A stretch of 64,000 bases of DNA, taken from Pseudooceanicola spongiae (GTDB lineage Bacteria; Pseudomonadota; Alphaproteobacteria; Rhodobacterales; Rhodobacteraceae). Below are positions 1 through 9,176 of this stretch, piece after piece. The translations under genes and the position numbers were made by a program. The stretch spans positions 3,573,501 through 3,637,500 of the forward strand of contig NZ_CP045201.1 of NCBI RefSeq assembly GCF_014899185.1. Reading direction: 5' to 3'. The stretch's first letter is position 1. Each line of letters opens with the position of its first letter. The notes under the pieces are model-generated. The model saw only the letters and a list, made by a program, of their open reading frames with translations. It had not been told where the DNA came from and did no database searches.

Positions 1-2
1 GC

Positions 3-173
3 AAGGTCGAAGCGGCCCTGAAGGACATCACGGAGGATCCCGAGTTCATCTCGCTGATGTCCTCGCGCGGGTTCTCGGTTGCTTATCAGGATGCGGCCAC
101 CTTCGAGCAGACCGTCAAGTCCTCGGCCGAGGGGCTGACCGCCGCGATGAAAAGTGCCGGTCTGACCCAGTAA
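3..173 (+). CDS. Tripartite tricarboxylate transporter substrate-binding protein (TctC/Bug family), C-terminal end
   Basis: Only the last 56 codons are inside the window, reading in frame from base 3 to the TAA at 171-173. The tail (PEFISLMSSRGFSV..., then a Ser/Ala-rich helix) resembles the C-terminus of periplasmic Bug-type binding proteins. The call leans mainly on context: tctB- and tctA-like genes follow directly, the standard order tctC-tctB-tctA. The protein would bind the substrate in the periplasm and deliver it to the membrane pair. The sugar kinase and isomerase downstream suggest a sugar or sugar acid, which is inference. Confidence 0.75.
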   Translation, partial: KVEAALKDITEDPEFISLMSSRGFSVAYQDAATFEQTVKSSAEGLTAAMKSAGLTQ

Positions 174-205
174 GCACGCACCCTTCGGGCACGACCTGTC
201 CCGAA

Positions 206-233
206 AGCCTGCCGGCGCACGACCCGGCAGGCT
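206..233 (+). terminator. Hairpin between tctC and tctB
   Basis: A 10-bp perfect stem (AGCCTGCCGG at 206-215 pairs with CCGGCAGGCT at 224-233) with an 8-nt loop lies between the binding-protein gene and tctB. No T-run follows, so it is more likely a partial attenuator or an mRNA-stabilising structure than a full terminator. Similar hairpins follow the other two binding-protein genes in the window (41171-41197 and 61876-61908). Confidence 0.5.
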
Positions 234-275
234 GCACCAGCCCAAATCTCGCACGCCTAGGAAAGGATCCTGAAC

Positions 276-743
276 ATGAGGATCGGAGACCGTCTCTTCG
301 GCCCGCTGCTGGCCGTCTTCGGATTGCTGGTCATCTGGGGGGCCAATGGCCTGCCCAAAGTGCCGGGAGTCCGCTTCGGCGCCGACCTGCTGCCCATGGG
401 TATCGGGATCGCGCTGGTTCTCTTCGGCGTGCTGATCCTGGTCGCCGGGTTGCGGGTTCCGGCGGCATTTCTCGACCTTGACGACTGGCAGGGTCGGGGG
501 CGCGACGGCTTTGCTGCGCTCTGGGCTTTCGTCGGCCTTCTTCTCGGGATTGTTCTGTTCGACCCCCTGGGCTTTCCGCTGTTCGGTATCCTGTTCATGG
601 CGATGATGATGGCGCTGATGGGCGCCCGCTGGCCGGTGATCGCGGTGGTCGCGCCCGGCTTCATCCTGCTGCTCTACTATGTTTTCTCCGGCTTGCTGCG
701 CGTCGCGCTGCCCGCCGGACCGCTGGGGGCGATCCTACCATGA
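276..743 (+). CDS. Tripartite tricarboxylate transporter small membrane subunit (TctB family)
   Basis: This 155-residue hydrophobic protein has about four predicted membrane segments and lies between a tctC-type and a tctA-type gene, which matches TctB in size and place. TctB is the small, poorly conserved integral membrane subunit that pairs with TctA to use an ion gradient for uptake. The ATG at 276 follows a purine-rich AGGAAAGGA about 10 nt upstream. The stop overlaps the tctA start in an ATGA (740-743), so translation of the two is probably coupled. The family call rests on length, topology and neighbours more than on motifs. Confidence 0.85.
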   Translation: MRIGDRLFGPLLAVFGLLVIWGANGLPKVPGVRFGADLLPMGIGIALVLFGVLILVAGLRVPAAFLDLDDWQGRGRDGFAALWAFVGLLLGIVLFDPLGFPLFGILFMAMMMALMGARWPVIAVVAPGFILLLYYVFSGLLRVALPAGPLGAILP

Positions 744-2284
744 CATTCGCAACCCTTGCCGAAGCCCTGACGCTTGTCTTTCAGCTTCAGGTGCTGCTGG
801 CCATCCTTGGCGGCGCCGTCTACGGCCTGTTCATTGGCGCGCTGCCGGGCCTCACCGCTACCATGGCCACGGCCCTGCTGGTGCCGCTGACTTTCTATAT
901 GGCGCCTCTGCCGGCAATCGCGCTGATCGTGTCCTCCACGGCCATGGCGATCACCGCGGGCGACATCCCCGGTGCCCTGCTGCGTATCCCCGGCACGCCC
1001 GCCTCGGCCGCCTATACCGAGGAAAGCTATGCCATGACCCGCAATGGCGATGCCGTGCGGGCGCTGTCCATCGGCTTCTTCTTCTCGGCCACCGGTGGGT
1101 TGATCGGGGCCCTGGTACTGCTGATCACCGGGCCAGCTCTGGCACGCCTGTCGCTCAATTTCTCGAGCTTCGAGTTCTTCTGGCTCGCGCTTCTGGGCCT
1201 GCTGACCTGCGCGCTGGTCTCGGGGGCGAACCCTGTGAAGGGAGCCGTTTCGCTGGCGATCGGGCTGCTGATCGCGACCGTGGGCCTTGACGTGACCAGC
1301 GGCCAACCCCGGTTCACCTTCGGCTCTATCGAGCTTTCGGGCGGTATCAGCTTCATACCGGTGATGATCGGCATGTTCGCCTTTTCCGAGATCCTGCGCG
1401 GCCTCTCCAACGCCAGCACGGGCGACCTGCCCAAGGCCAGCGCCGAGAGCGGTAAACAGAGACCTTATCAGGGCATCTGGCCCCTGCTGAAGACATACCC
1501 CTTCAGCCTGCTGCGCGGCACCGCCATCGGTTCATCCCTCGGGGCGCTGCCCGGCGTGGGCGGAGACCTTGCGGCCTGGATCGCCTATGGCATCTCGGCG
1601 CGCTTTTCTAAGACGCCAGAGAAGTTCGGCAAGGGCCACCCCGAAGGCCTGATCGAGGCGACATCGGCCAATAACGCCGGTTTATCCTCGGCCTGGATCC
1701 CGGCGCTGGTCTTCGGCATCCCCGGTGACGCCGTTACGGCCATTGCGGTCGGTGTGCTCTACATGAAGGGTGTGGCCCCCGGTCCGCGGCTTTTCGTTGA
1801 GAACCCGACGATGCCGACCGCGATCATCATGAGCTTCTTCGTCGCCAACCTGCTGCTGTTCCCGCTCGGCTACGTGGCGATCCGCTGTGCCCGGATGGTG
1901 CTGGCCGTGCCGCGCAACGTCATCGTACCGATGATCCTCGTCTGCTGCTTCCTTGGCTCCTATGCAATCAACAACACGCTGTTCGGGGTCGGCATCATGC
2001 TGGTCGCGGGGCTCATCGGCTACGTGATGGAGCGCAACGATTTTCCCATCGCCCCTGTGATCCTGGGGCTGGTTCTGGGCCCGGTACTGGAGCGGAATTT
2101 CATCATGTCGATGCAGATCTCGCGCGGCAACCTGATGGGCTTTTTCGACCGGCCTGTGGCCTGCGTCCTTGGCATCTTCGTGATCGGAATGATCGCGCTG
2201 ACCATCTTCAACTCCCTGCGCAAGCTGGCACGCTCCTCCGATGGTGGTGGTGGCGGCGACGCGCAGAATGCATTCAAACCGTAA
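740..2284 (+). CDS. Tripartite tricarboxylate transporter large permease (TctA family)
   Basis: At 514 residues this has the usual TctA length and about a dozen hydrophobic segments. Family landmarks visible by eye are the early glycine/proline-rich loop (GALPGLTATMATALL, residues about 34-48), its repeat-like counterpart (SSLGALPGVGGDLAAW, about 260-275) and SANNAGLSSAWIPALVFGIPGD in the middle. TctA is the main translocation subunit in the inner membrane. The gene overlaps tctB by 4 nt and is followed 12 nt later by an SDR gene, so transport and metabolism appear to be one transcript. A paralogous tctA lies at 62390-63904. Confidence 0.93.
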   Translation: MTFATLAEALTLVFQLQVLLAILGGAVYGLFIGALPGLTATMATALLVPLTFYMAPLPAIALIVSSTAMAITAGDIPGALLRIPGTPASAAYTEESYAMTRNGDAVRALSIGFFFSATGGLIGALVLLITGPALARLSLNFSSFEFFWLALLGLLTCALVSGANPVKGAVSLAIGLLIATVGLDVTSGQPRFTFGSIELSGGISFIPVMIGMFAFSEILRGLSNASTGDLPKASAESGKQRPYQGIWPLLKTYPFSLLRGTAIGSSLGALPGVGGDLAAWIAYGISARFSKTPEKFGKGHPEGLIEATSANNAGLSSAWIPALVFGIPGDAVTAIAVGVLYMKGVAPGPRLFVENPTMPTAIIMSFFVANLLLFPLGYVAIRCARMVLAVPRNVIVPMILVCCFLGSYAINNTLFGVGIMLVAGLIGYVMERNDFPIAPVILGLVLGPVLERNFIMSMQISRGNLMGFFDRPVACVLGIFVIGMIALTIFNSLRKLARSSDGGGGGDAQNAFKP

Positions 2285-2296
2285 GAGGACCCTATC

Positions 2297-3115
2297 ATGA
2301 TCGATTTCTTCTCCGTCGAGGGCAAGGTGGCTATCGTCACGGGCGGCCTGGGACAGCTTGGCAGCCAGTTCACCAAGCAACTGGCCGAGAACGGCGCCAA
2401 GGTTGCGATCTTCGCGCGGCGCGACCGCACGAAGGACGAGGTCGAGGCTCAGTTTCCCGGCCTGTCCGACCGGATCCGCGTTTACAGGTCCGATGTCCGC
2501 GACAAGGACAGCCTGATCGAGGCCACCGACCGCGTGATTGCCGACTGGGACACGCCGCACATCCTGATCAACAACGCCGGTATTGATTCCAAACCCGATG
2601 GCGACGCGGACCAGAATGCGCCGTTCGAGGTCTACCCGAAGAAATACTGGGACGATGTGATCGAGACGAACCTGACCGGCTGCATGCTGTGCTCGCAGGT
2701 GATCGGAACGAAGATGTCCGAGGCCGGGCGCGGCTCGATCATCATGGTCGGCTCGATGTACGGCATGGTCTCGCCCAATCAGGCGCTTTATTCCTACCGC
2801 GAGGAACGCGACGGCAAGCCCTTCATCAAGGCGATTTCCTACGCGGCGTCGAAGTCCGGCCTGCTGAACATGACCCGTTATCTGGCTACCTATTGGGCCA
2901 AGAAGGGCGTGCGGGTGAACCTTGTCACCTTCGGCGGCGTCAAGACCGGCTCCTTCGACAAGGAATTCATCGAGGCCTTCCTAGAACGCGTTCCCATGGG
3001 CCGTCAGGCGGAGCTCGAGGAGTTCGGTCCCATCGTGCAGTTCCTCGGCTCTGATGCCTCGAGCTACATGACCGGGGCGAACCTCGTGCTCGACGGCGGC
3101 TTTACCAGTTGGTGA
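2297..3115 (+). CDS. SDR-family NAD(P)-dependent oxidoreductase
   Basis: This is a classical short-chain dehydrogenase of 272 residues. The nucleotide-binding motif TGGLGQLG is at residues 15-22, NNAG is at about residue 94, the catalytic serine is in MVGSMYGM, and YAASK supplies the catalytic Tyr and Lys. A GAGG Shine-Dalgarno element lies about 9 nt before the ATG. Because it sits between a transporter and a sugar kinase plus isomerase, it probably oxidises or reduces a sugar, sugar alcohol or ketose of the same pathway. The substrate cannot be read from sequence. Gluconate 5-dehydrogenase-like enzymes are the nearest family I recognise. Confidence 0.9.
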   Translation: MIDFFSVEGKVAIVTGGLGQLGSQFTKQLAENGAKVAIFARRDRTKDEVEAQFPGLSDRIRVYRSDVRDKDSLIEATDRVIADWDTPHILINNAGIDSKPDGDADQNAPFEVYPKKYWDDVIETNLTGCMLCSQVIGTKMSEAGRGSIIMVGSMYGMVSPNQALYSYREERDGKPFIKAISYAASKSGLLNMTRYLATYWAKKGVRVNLVTFGGVKTGSFDKEFIEAFLERVPMGRQAELEEFGPIVQFLGSDASSYMTGANLVLDGGFTSW

Positions 3116-3119
3116 TGCG

Positions 3120-4784
3120 ATGACCCATTACATAGGCATCGATGTCGGAACCGGATCGGCGCGCGCTGGCGTCTTCGACGGCGTGGGGACCCTTCTGGGT
3201 GCCTGCAGCGCCGAGATATCTACCGTCCGGCCGCAGCCCGATTTCGCGCAGCAATCCAGCGCGGAGATATGGGTCGCCGTCTGTAGCTCTGTCCGCGCCG
3301 CATTGGCACAGGCGGAGGTCTCTGCGTCGTCTGTGCGCGGCCTTGGCTTCGACGCCACATGCTCGCTTGTGGTGAGTGACGCGCAAGGCGGTCCTGTTTC
3401 CATCGATACCCAAGGGAGGGCGGGGCAGGATGTCATGCTTTGGATGGATCATCGCGCGATGTCAGATGCAGACGAGATCAACGCCATTGGCGGGGCTCCT
3501 CTGGCCCATGTTGGCGGGCGCATCTCGCCAGAGATGGAGCTTCCCAAGCTGCGCTGGCTCAAGAGGGAGCTGCCTCAGTCCTGGGCGCGGGCGGCGCAGT
3601 TCTGGGATCTGCCGGACTGGTTGGTACACCGCGCCACCGGCGGGCAAACGCGCTCGCTTTGCTCGACCGTCTGCAAGTGGACCTATCTTGGACACAAGGG
3701 AACGGCAGGCGAGGGTTGGGATAATGATTTCCTGACTGCCATCGGCTTGCAGGAACTGACCCGTGACAATCATGCCGCCATCGGTGCTGAACTGGCCGCC
3801 CCCGGTGCCTTCTGTGGCGGGCTGACAGAGCAGGCTGCGACTGAGCTGGGCTTGCGGGCAGGCACTGCCGTTGCCGCGTCGATGATCGATGCCCATGCAG
3901 GGGCGCTTGGGACCTTGGGACTGGGGATTGAGAGCGGTCAGGCGCTGGAGACCCGCATGGCAGTGATCGCGGGCACTTCGACCTGCCATATCGCCGTCTC
4001 GTCGAAGTCGCGCTTCGTCCCGGGCGTCTGGGGGCCTTACCATGGTGCCGTGCTGCCAGAGCTCTGGGCCTTGGAAGGCGGCCAGTCTGCAGCGGGTGCG
4101 CTGATGGACGCGGTCGTCGCACGTCATGCGGCGTCAGACGAGCTTGTTCAGCAGGCCCGGGCCGAGGGCACACGGACCGCCACTCTGATCGAACAGCACC
4201 TGCACAATATGGCCGAAGAAACCGCGACGCTGACAGCCGACCGACACGTCTTGCCGGATTTCCATGGGAACCGTTCCCCGCTGGCCGAACCCTGGCGCAA
4301 AGGGGCGATCTCTGGCCTGACCCTCGCGAGCGGCACGGACGACCTTGCGCTCGATTACTTGGCGACAGTACAGGCGCTGGCGTACGGTACCCGCCACATC
4401 CTTGAGGCGATGCGTGCCGAAGGCGCACAAATCGATACCCTTGTGATGAGTGGCGGGCTTGCGCGAAACGCGCTCTATCTGCGGGAACATGCCGATGCCA
4501 CGGGATGCAGCGTGCTGGTCCCGGACGGAAAAGAACCCGTCCTGCTGGGCTCGGCCATGCTGGGTGCCGTGGCTGCGGGCGACCTGCCAGACACGAAGGC
4601 AGCGATGGCGGTGATGTCTGGCGGTTTCCGCACGATCGCCCCTCGTGGCGGCCAGATCGCCACCTACCATGACCGCAAGTACAGCGTCATGCGCCGCATG
4701 CAAAATGACCATGCCGCGTACCGCGCCCTGATGGCCGAGCCTTGCGAGGAAAAAATGTCTCATACCGAAGGACCCCGTTCATGA
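3120..4784 (+). CDS. FGGY-family pentulose kinase (ribulokinase-like)
   Basis: A 554-residue sugar kinase of the FGGY/hexokinase-actin fold. The N-terminal phosphate-binding loop reads [10 protein letters not shown] (about residues 5-14), and a C-terminal ATP-site segment reads [14 protein letters not shown]. The length fits the ribulokinase-like pentulose kinases rather than xylulokinase or glycerol kinase. It would phosphorylate a ketose made by the isomerase encoded next. The start is 4 nt after the SDR stop, and the stop overlaps the next start in an ATGA at 4781-4784, so the three enzymes are tightly coupled. The exact ketose is unknown. Confidence 0.88.
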   Translation: MTHYIGIDVGTGSARAGVFDGVGTLLGACSAEISTVRPQPDFAQQSSAEIWVAVCSSVRAALAQAEVSASSVRGLGFDATCSLVVSDAQGGPVSIDTQGRAGQDVMLWMDHRAMSDADEINAIGGAPLAHVGGRISPEMELPKLRWLKRELPQSWARAAQFWDLPDWLVHRATGGQTRSLCSTVCKWTYLGHKGTAGEGWDNDFLTAIGLQELTRDNHAAIGAELAAPGAFCGGLTEQAATELGLRAGTAVAASMIDAHAGALGTLGLGIESGQALETRMAVIAGTSTCHIAVSSKSRFVPGVWGPYHGAVLPELWALEGGQSAAGALMDAVVARHAASDELVQQARAEGTRTATLIEQHLHNMAEETATLTADRHVLPDFHGNRSPLAEPWRKGAISGLTLASGTDDLALDYLATVQALAYGTRHILEAMRAEGAQIDTLVMSGGLARNALYLREHADATGCSVLVPDGKEPVLLGSAMLGAVAAGDLPDTKAAMAVMSGGFRTIAPRGGQIATYHDRKYSVMRRMQNDHAAYRALMAEPCEEKMSHTEGPRS

Positions 4785-6361
4785 CGTCTATCTACCTTGT
4801 CGCCAGTGGCGACCTCCGCGAAAGCGCTAACCTGCAATGCTGGCCGACCCAGAAGGCAATGGAAGAAAAACTGGGCGAAGTCCTGACTTCGCTGGGTCAT
4901 GACCTGAAGCGCGCTCACCCTGAGAAACCTTCGGGGCATGGCTTCATTGCAAGCCAGCGTGAGGGTATGGACGTCTTCGCCGAGCTGGACCCCAACGCCC
5001 CGCTGATCGTCGCTGAATCGGTCTGGCAGTACTCGCACCATGTCCTTCCCGGCCTGACCACCCATCGCGGGCCGATCCTGACGCTTGCCAACTGGTCCGG
5101 GCAGTGGCCCGGCCTTGTCGGCCTGCTCAACCTGAATGGTTCGCTCACAAAGGCTGGTGTTCCCTATGCCTCGCTCTGGAGTGAGGATTTCGGGGATGAG
5201 TTCTTCCTGAACGGCCTGAAAGAATGGCTGAAAACCGGCACCATTTTCCACGATCTCTCGCATGTCCGCGCCTTTGACAGCGCAACGGAAGATGGTGATC
5301 TGGTCGCTGAGATCGTGAACGATCTCAAAACACGCAAGACGATCCTTGGGGTGTTCGACGAGGGATGCATGGGCATGTATAATGCCATCATTCCGGACGA
5401 GCTGCTGATGCCGATGGGGGTCTTCAAGGAGCGGCTGTCGCAGTCGGCGCTTTACCACGCGACAAAACAGGTGCCCGAGGCCGAGGCACGCGCCATTTAC
5501 GACTGGATGCTGGCCAAGGGCATGACCTTCCATCTTGGCGAGGATCCCGCGACGGAACTGACCGAGGACCAGGTCATCGACCAGTGCCGGATGTACATTG
5601 CCGCAGTCCGTCTGGCGGATACGTTTGGATGCGAGGCGATCGGTATCCAGTACCAGCAGGGTCTGAAAGATCTGCTGCCCGCATCAGACCTGGTGGAGGG
5701 GATGCTGAACAACGACGACCGCCCCGAGGTCCGTCGAGCCGACGGGTCTGTCATCCGCGAGGACGAGGCCATCGTGCATTTCAACGAAGTTGACGAATGC
5801 GCCGCCCTCGATGGCATCCTGACCAATCGCATCCATCGCGCTCTTGGCCAGCCGGTCGAGACGACCCTGCACGATCTGCGGTGGGGAGGGCCGGACGCGA
5901 GTGGCGATACGGATGATTTCATCTGGGTCTTCGAGATATCCGGTGCCGCTCCGCCGGCGCACCATGTGGGCGGCTGGGCCGGATCGGAGAGCCTGCGTCA
6001 GCCTGCCATGTTCTTTCCCGCCGGGGGCGGTACGTTGAAGGGCTATGCAAAGCCGGGAGACATCGTCTGGAGCCGGATCTTCCTGGAGGGTGGCCGTCTG
6101 CATATGGATCTCGGCCGTGGCCGCGCGGTGGCTCTTTCACCCGAGGAGCAGGATCGCCGGGCGCGGGCCACGAATTACGAATGGCCGATCATGAATGCCG
6201 TCCTGACCGGGATAAGCCGTGACCAGATGATGGCGCGTCACAAGGCAAATCACATCCAGGTCGTCTATGCCCATTCGGCAGCTGAGGCCGACCGCGCGAT
6301 GGCTGCTAAGGCAGCGCTCGCTCAGGCTCTTGGCATGACGGTCTCGCTCTGCGGAATCTGA
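4781..6361 (+). CDS. L-fucose isomerase-like protein
   Basis: The reading frame is open from a TTG at 4742, but I prefer the ATG at 4781, which follows an AAGGA element and overlaps the kinase stop (ATGA). The product is 526 residues. It resembles the L-fucose/L-arabinose isomerase superfamily: an alpha/beta N-terminal half ([26 protein letters not shown]), then an acidic metal-site-like stretch FDEGCMGMY and a second with [11 protein letters not shown]. These enzymes are metal-dependent aldose-ketose isomerases. With the SDR, kinase and transporter it completes a plausible uptake-isomerisation-phosphorylation pathway. The sugar could be L-fucose, D-arabinose or another deoxy or pentose sugar. 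Confidence 0.75.
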   Translation: MTSIYLVASGDLRESANLQCWPTQKAMEEKLGEVLTSLGHDLKRAHPEKPSGHGFIASQREGMDVFAELDPNAPLIVAESVWQYSHHVLPGLTTHRGPILTLANWSGQWPGLVGLLNLNGSLTKAGVPYASLWSEDFGDEFFLNGLKEWLKTGTIFHDLSHVRAFDSATEDGDLVAEIVNDLKTRKTILGVFDEGCMGMYNAIIPDELLMPMGVFKERLSQSALYHATKQVPEAEARAIYDWMLAKGMTFHLGEDPATELTEDQVIDQCRMYIAAVRLADTFGCEAIGIQYQQGLKDLLPASDLVEGMLNNDDRPEVRRADGSVIREDEAIVHFNEVDECAALDGILTNRIHRALGQPVETTLHDLRWGGPDASGDTDDFIWVFEISGAAPPAHHVGGWAGSESLRQPAMFFPAGGGTLKGYAKPGDIVWSRIFLEGGRLHMDLGRGRAVALSPEEQDRRARATNYEWPIMNAVLTGISRDQMMARHKANHIQVVYAHSAAEADRAMAAKAALAQALGMTVSLCGI

Positions 6362-6379
6362 AGACAGGTTCTGAAGTCC

Positions 6380-6444
6380 TCCGCCTGCCAGCTGAGCAGG
6401 CGGAAGAAGAGACATTGCGCCCCCTCGCGGCAATTGGGGCGCAA
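6380..6444 (+). terminator. Two successive hairpins after the sugar operon
   Basis: Stem 1 is TCCGCCTGC (6380-6388) with GCAGGCGGA (6396-6404). Stem 2 is TTGCGCCCC (6415-6423) with GGGGCGCAA (6436-6444). Neither has a T-run. They end the sugar operon and mark the last orderly sequence before the debris-filled island begins. Confidence 0.45.
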
Positions 6445-6600
6445 AAAGGCGCAAGAAGCGGTCAGGCATAATACGACCGGGGAGACCTGCGGAGCAGTCG
6501 AGTGTCATGTGGTGCTTGGTGAGCGATTTCGACGAAGGGTGTCAAACAGCAGACCGTAATGGTCGACGAGTAGCGGGAACGAAGCACACTCGCGTCAGGT

Positions 6601-6770
6601 CATCCGGACCTTTCGATCGGTCAGGAGTGCGCGCTGCCACAGATCCCGCGGTCGTCGTTCTACTACACGCCGCAGGGTGAGACGGAGCAGAACCTCGCGC
6701 TGATGCGGCTGATCGACGTGCAATTGCTAGACACGCCGTTCTTTGGTGTCCGCCAGATGACGTGGCACCT
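6601..6770 (+). pseudogene. IS3-family transposase (OrfB) remnant
   Basis: Translation from 6601 gives HPDLSIGQECALPQIPRSSF, then YYTP..GETEQNLALMRLID, then TPFFGVRQMTWHL. This is the N-terminal part of an IS3-family OrfB transposase, upstream of its DDE core. It ends abruptly at about 6770, where it meets an Ada-like pseudogene on the opposite strand. No DDE catalytic domain, OrfA or inverted repeat is present, so this is a dead fragment. The abrupt join suggests deletion or recombination, not a simple insertion. Confidence 0.75.
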
Positions 6771-7196
6771 AACAGTTTCCGCCACCTGCGTCGGAGTGGC
6801 CCCAGCGTGTCTGGCCAAGAGCCGTGACAAATGCCGCCAAGCTATCCCGAGCGAAGCCGCCAGTTCCTCCACACTTCTCGAATCTAAAAATGCGGCCTCA
6901 ATGAGGCGCATGGCCCGACCCACTGTCGTCTCGGTGCCTTGCCACGCGGGGCTACCCGGAGCCGTTTCAGGGCGACAACGTAAGCAGGGCCTGAAGCCTG
7001 CGCGTTCCGCCGCTGCAGCGGTTGGATAGAAAGTGACATTGGCCGACTTCGCCGGACGAACGGGGCAGACGGGACGACAATAAATCTTCGTAGATCGAAC
7101 CCCCGAGAAGAAAAGCCCATCAAACCATGGGTCGCGTGCCAGTCATGCCTTGTCGCATGTTTCGGGATCGGGAAACGAGATCGGTACTTCTTCCAT
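6765..7196 (-). pseudogene. Ada/AlkA-type methyl-acceptor and HTH domain pseudogene
   Basis: Reading the minus strand from the ATG at 7196 gives MEEVPISFPDPETCDKA, a TGA stop, then LARDPWFDGLFFSGVRSTK, IYCRPVCPVRP, FRPCLRCRPETAPGSPAW, and an AraC-type HTH (SVEELAASLGIAWRHLSRLL). This is the N-terminal module of Ada or of an AlkA fused to it: a zinc site with four cysteines (CRPVC and CLRC) that takes methyl groups from DNA phosphotriesters, followed by the HTH. The TGA at codon 18 and loss of everything after ..TQVAETVR at the IS3 remnant make it a pseudogene. The lost C-terminus would have been a methyltransferase or glycosylase domain. Confidence 0.8.
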
Positions 7197-7235
7197 GGTC
7201 AATCTTCGCTCGAATGGTTGGGGTCGGTCTAGCTG

Positions 7236-7583
7236 AAATCAGGCAAGGCCGGGCAGATCGCGGAAGCCATGACCAAGCTAGACCTCGTGATCCTCGACGA
7301 GTTCGGATACCTGCCGTTCAGCGCCTCAGGTGTGGCGCTGCCCTTCCACCTGCTCAGCAAACTTTACGAGCGCACCAGCGTCGTGATCACCACCAACCTT
7401 AGCTTCAGCGAATGGGCCACGGTATTTGGCAACGCCAAGATGGCAACCGCGTTGCTCGATCGCCTGACCCACCGCTGTCGCATCCTTGAAACTGGAAATG
7501 ACAGCTTCCGCTTCAAAGCAAGCTCAGCTGCGGCATCTGCCGCAAAGAAAAAGGAGACAACACATAGCTTGACCCCAGCATGA
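7236..7583 (+). pseudogene. IstB-like ATPase fragment (IS21 family)
   Basis: The C-terminal half of an IS21 helper ATPase. The frame runs [22 protein letters not shown] (Walker B region), then [20 protein letters not shown] and [20 protein letters not shown], to a stop at 7583. The Walker A half and the istA transposase are missing. The 80 bases after the stop (GGTGGCTCACTTCCCGGTG..., GGCTCAGTTCTGAGTGAAAA) look like the direct-repeat-rich right end of an IS21-type element. Only a one-ended relic remains, so it cannot move by itself. Confidence 0.8.
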
Positions 7584-7700
7584 ACCAAAATCCATAATCA
7601 GAGGTGGCTCACTTCCCGGTGAAAAACCGGCTCAGTTCTGAGTGAAAATCAACAACCAGCGATGCCAATGGTCCCTCACCCGGCCAGACCCGAGGAACCT

Positions 7701-7928
7701 TCACGATTGCTTGCCTTGCAACCTGAGTGGCGTACCGCAACACTGACAGACCGGGCGCTTCGCCTTCAGCTCCTCGAGCAGATGTAAAGGCGCACTTTCC
7801 ACAAACCTCTTAACACGTTCGGGGTCAACACGGACACGCCGGACAGAATCCCGGTAGACTAACCAGCAATGGATGGCGCCCACGACGTTGATCAAAATAC
7901 CAGCTATGCAGATCGACGGACCGATCAT
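7701..7928 (-). CDS. Small membrane protein with a cysteine cluster, hypothetical
   Basis: From the ATG at 7928, preceded by an AAAGGGAAG ribosome-binding site, the product is 75 residues. It has one hydrophobic N-terminal segment (ICIAGILINVVGAIHCWLVY), a charged middle, and a C-terminal CQCCGTPLRLQG that could bind metal. The frame is open further upstream, but that part lacks a better start. I do not recognise the family. It lies in debris between an IstB relic and an ABC-ATPase scrap, so it may itself be a remnant. Confidence 0.4.
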   Translation of the reverse strand: MIGPSICIAGILINVVGAIHCWLVYRDSVRRVRVDPERVKRFVESAPLHLLEELKAKRPVCQCCGTPLRLQGKQS

Positions 7929-8088
7929 GCGCTTCCCTTTCTCACTGCGGATGCCGTCATACTGAGAGCATGCCTTAGGCAAAACACTCGCGGTAGCAGG
8001 TTTCAGAGTCAAGCTCGCGCCGTTCGTGGGGCGGTTGTTCCGAAACGTGCGGCTTGCGCCGCAGGTTAAGGGCCCTCTCACGTATTAT

Positions 8089-8202
8089 CTGTGTCACGTA
8101 TCCAACCCGCAGACCGCGCGCCCGGATGATATCTCCAGTGGTCGGGTCAGACATGCCAGCTAGGCATTCTAAGAGGGTCGTTTTCCCGCGCCCATTTGCG
8201 GC
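8089..8202 (-). pseudogene. ABC-transporter ATPase (ABC-F-like) fragment
   Basis: On the minus strand about 38 codons read AANGRGKTTLLECLAGM, then SDPTTGDIIRARGLRVGYVT. This matches a Walker A loop and the following beta hairpin of ABC ATPases. The wording (GLRVGYVTQ) is closest to the ABC-F/Uup type. Nothing upstream or downstream continues the domain, so this is a scrap left by rearrangement. Confidence 0.6.
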
Positions 8203-8539
8203 TTAAAACGCTCTTCTGGGGTATCAAGTTAGGTCATCTGAGGTGGCGGCTGTTGGACAGCCAGCGTGCTGAACGAGTGAGCCACTCCCATGGTTTTTTT
8301 GCGCGTGCAGCGAATGCCTGGTTTGGCGAAGCTGCACTGCGGCGGTCTACTGACGCGGTGAAGGTCCGGTCAGGGCCGATCGATGCGGTGGACACTGCCT
8401 AGTAAATCAGGGCTGTGCTCCATAGGTAATGACAAGATCGTAATGTCCCCCACACGCTCCGACGTCCCTGGCAGATCCCGTTTTCAAGTCTGGGGTCGTG
8501 TGCTTTAGTCTGCCGCGAAGCCTTGAAAGGAATACCGGC
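8203..8539 (+). other. Stretch without a recognisable gene
   Basis: I see no gene, tRNA or repeat that I can support here. A T7 run at 8293-8299 precedes GCGCGTGCAG without a convincing stem. The last bases carry the GAAAGGAA ribosome-binding site of the gene starting at 8540. Confidence 0.4.
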
Positions 8540-9106
8540 ATGGTCGACAACAAGAAGACATCCGCAGAGGCCCTAAACAGGCATGTCGCAATGGCCATGC
8601 AGCGCATAGCCGCAAGTCAGGACGCGAAGTCCCTTCGCAATCTGTACGAGAATATCCAGCGCCATCCGGATCTCGACGACATCCGCAAGGAAGAGCTGAC
8701 AGAAGCCGTCATGCAACGCATGAGGGTAGTGTCACCTGCATTGGCGACTCGCCTCGGCGGCGCCAAGGATTCGCTAGGCCGGGAATATCTGCAGTCTGTA
8801 TTCGACCGGGTTTCCGATCGCTTCGATCTTTCCGGAAACAAGGTCGGGCAGGGAGTGAAGACCGGCGGTTTCATGATAAACGGAACTAGGCACGTTGATG
8901 TCTACCTCTCCTACAAGACATCTGACAGGCGAAACCTTGGTTTCGCGTGGATCCAGGAGACCGTGGAAAGCGAACCGTTTCTCGAACTAAAACTGAGAGA
9001 TCTTGGTGATAGCGGCGCAGCAGAAGCTCCGAGGGAAACCCTCACCGACAAGGAGTTGGCTGCAGCTAGGTTCGAAGAGGAATTGGAGCGCCTGCTTGGG
9101 CAGTAG
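8540..9106 (+). CDS. Hypothetical protein, charged, 188 residues
   Basis: The frame is open from 8498, but the ATG at 8540 is preceded by TGAAAGGAAT and is the likely start. The product is mostly helical and very charged, with no signal peptide or membrane segment. The N-terminal half (ALNRHVAMAMQRIAASQDAK, LYENIQRHPDLDDIRKEEL) looks like a small helical domain. The C-terminal half (GGFMINGTRHVDVYLSYKTS, NLGFAWIQ) could be a beta-rich domain, followed by an acidic helical tail. I do not recognise a family. It lies left of tniQ and may be cargo of the Tn7-like element or part of the older island. Confidence 0.6.
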   Translation: MVDNKKTSAEALNRHVAMAMQRIAASQDAKSLRNLYENIQRHPDLDDIRKEELTEAVMQRMRVVSPALATRLGGAKDSLGREYLQSVFDRVSDRFDLSGNKVGQGVKTGGFMINGTRHVDVYLSYKTSDRRNLGFAWIQETVESEPFLELKLRDLGDSGAAEAPRETLTDKELAAARFEEELERLLGQ

Positions 9107-9176
9107 TTCTGATTCCGCAGGCCCCGTGGATTATCCACTGCAGGGTTTTTCACGGGCGTTCATACAACAGATCGAT

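Noticed and set aside
677..1306. Long opposite-strand frames inside tctB and tctA (also inside uxuA, kdgK, thi and tct genes)
   Set aside because: They are Arg/Ala/Pro-rich shadows created by high GC in a well-supported gene, with no ribosome site or motif.
5497..5922. Minus-strand frame of 141 codons inside the isomerase gene
   Set aside because: It overlaps fully a conserved gene and has a Ser/Arg-rich non-protein-like composition.
8495..8520. TTTAGTCTGCCGCG at 8505-8518 as left transposon end
   Set aside because: It resembles the right-end repeat TAGTCTGCGCAAA only in the first eight bases, has no TGT terminus and no second copy nearby.
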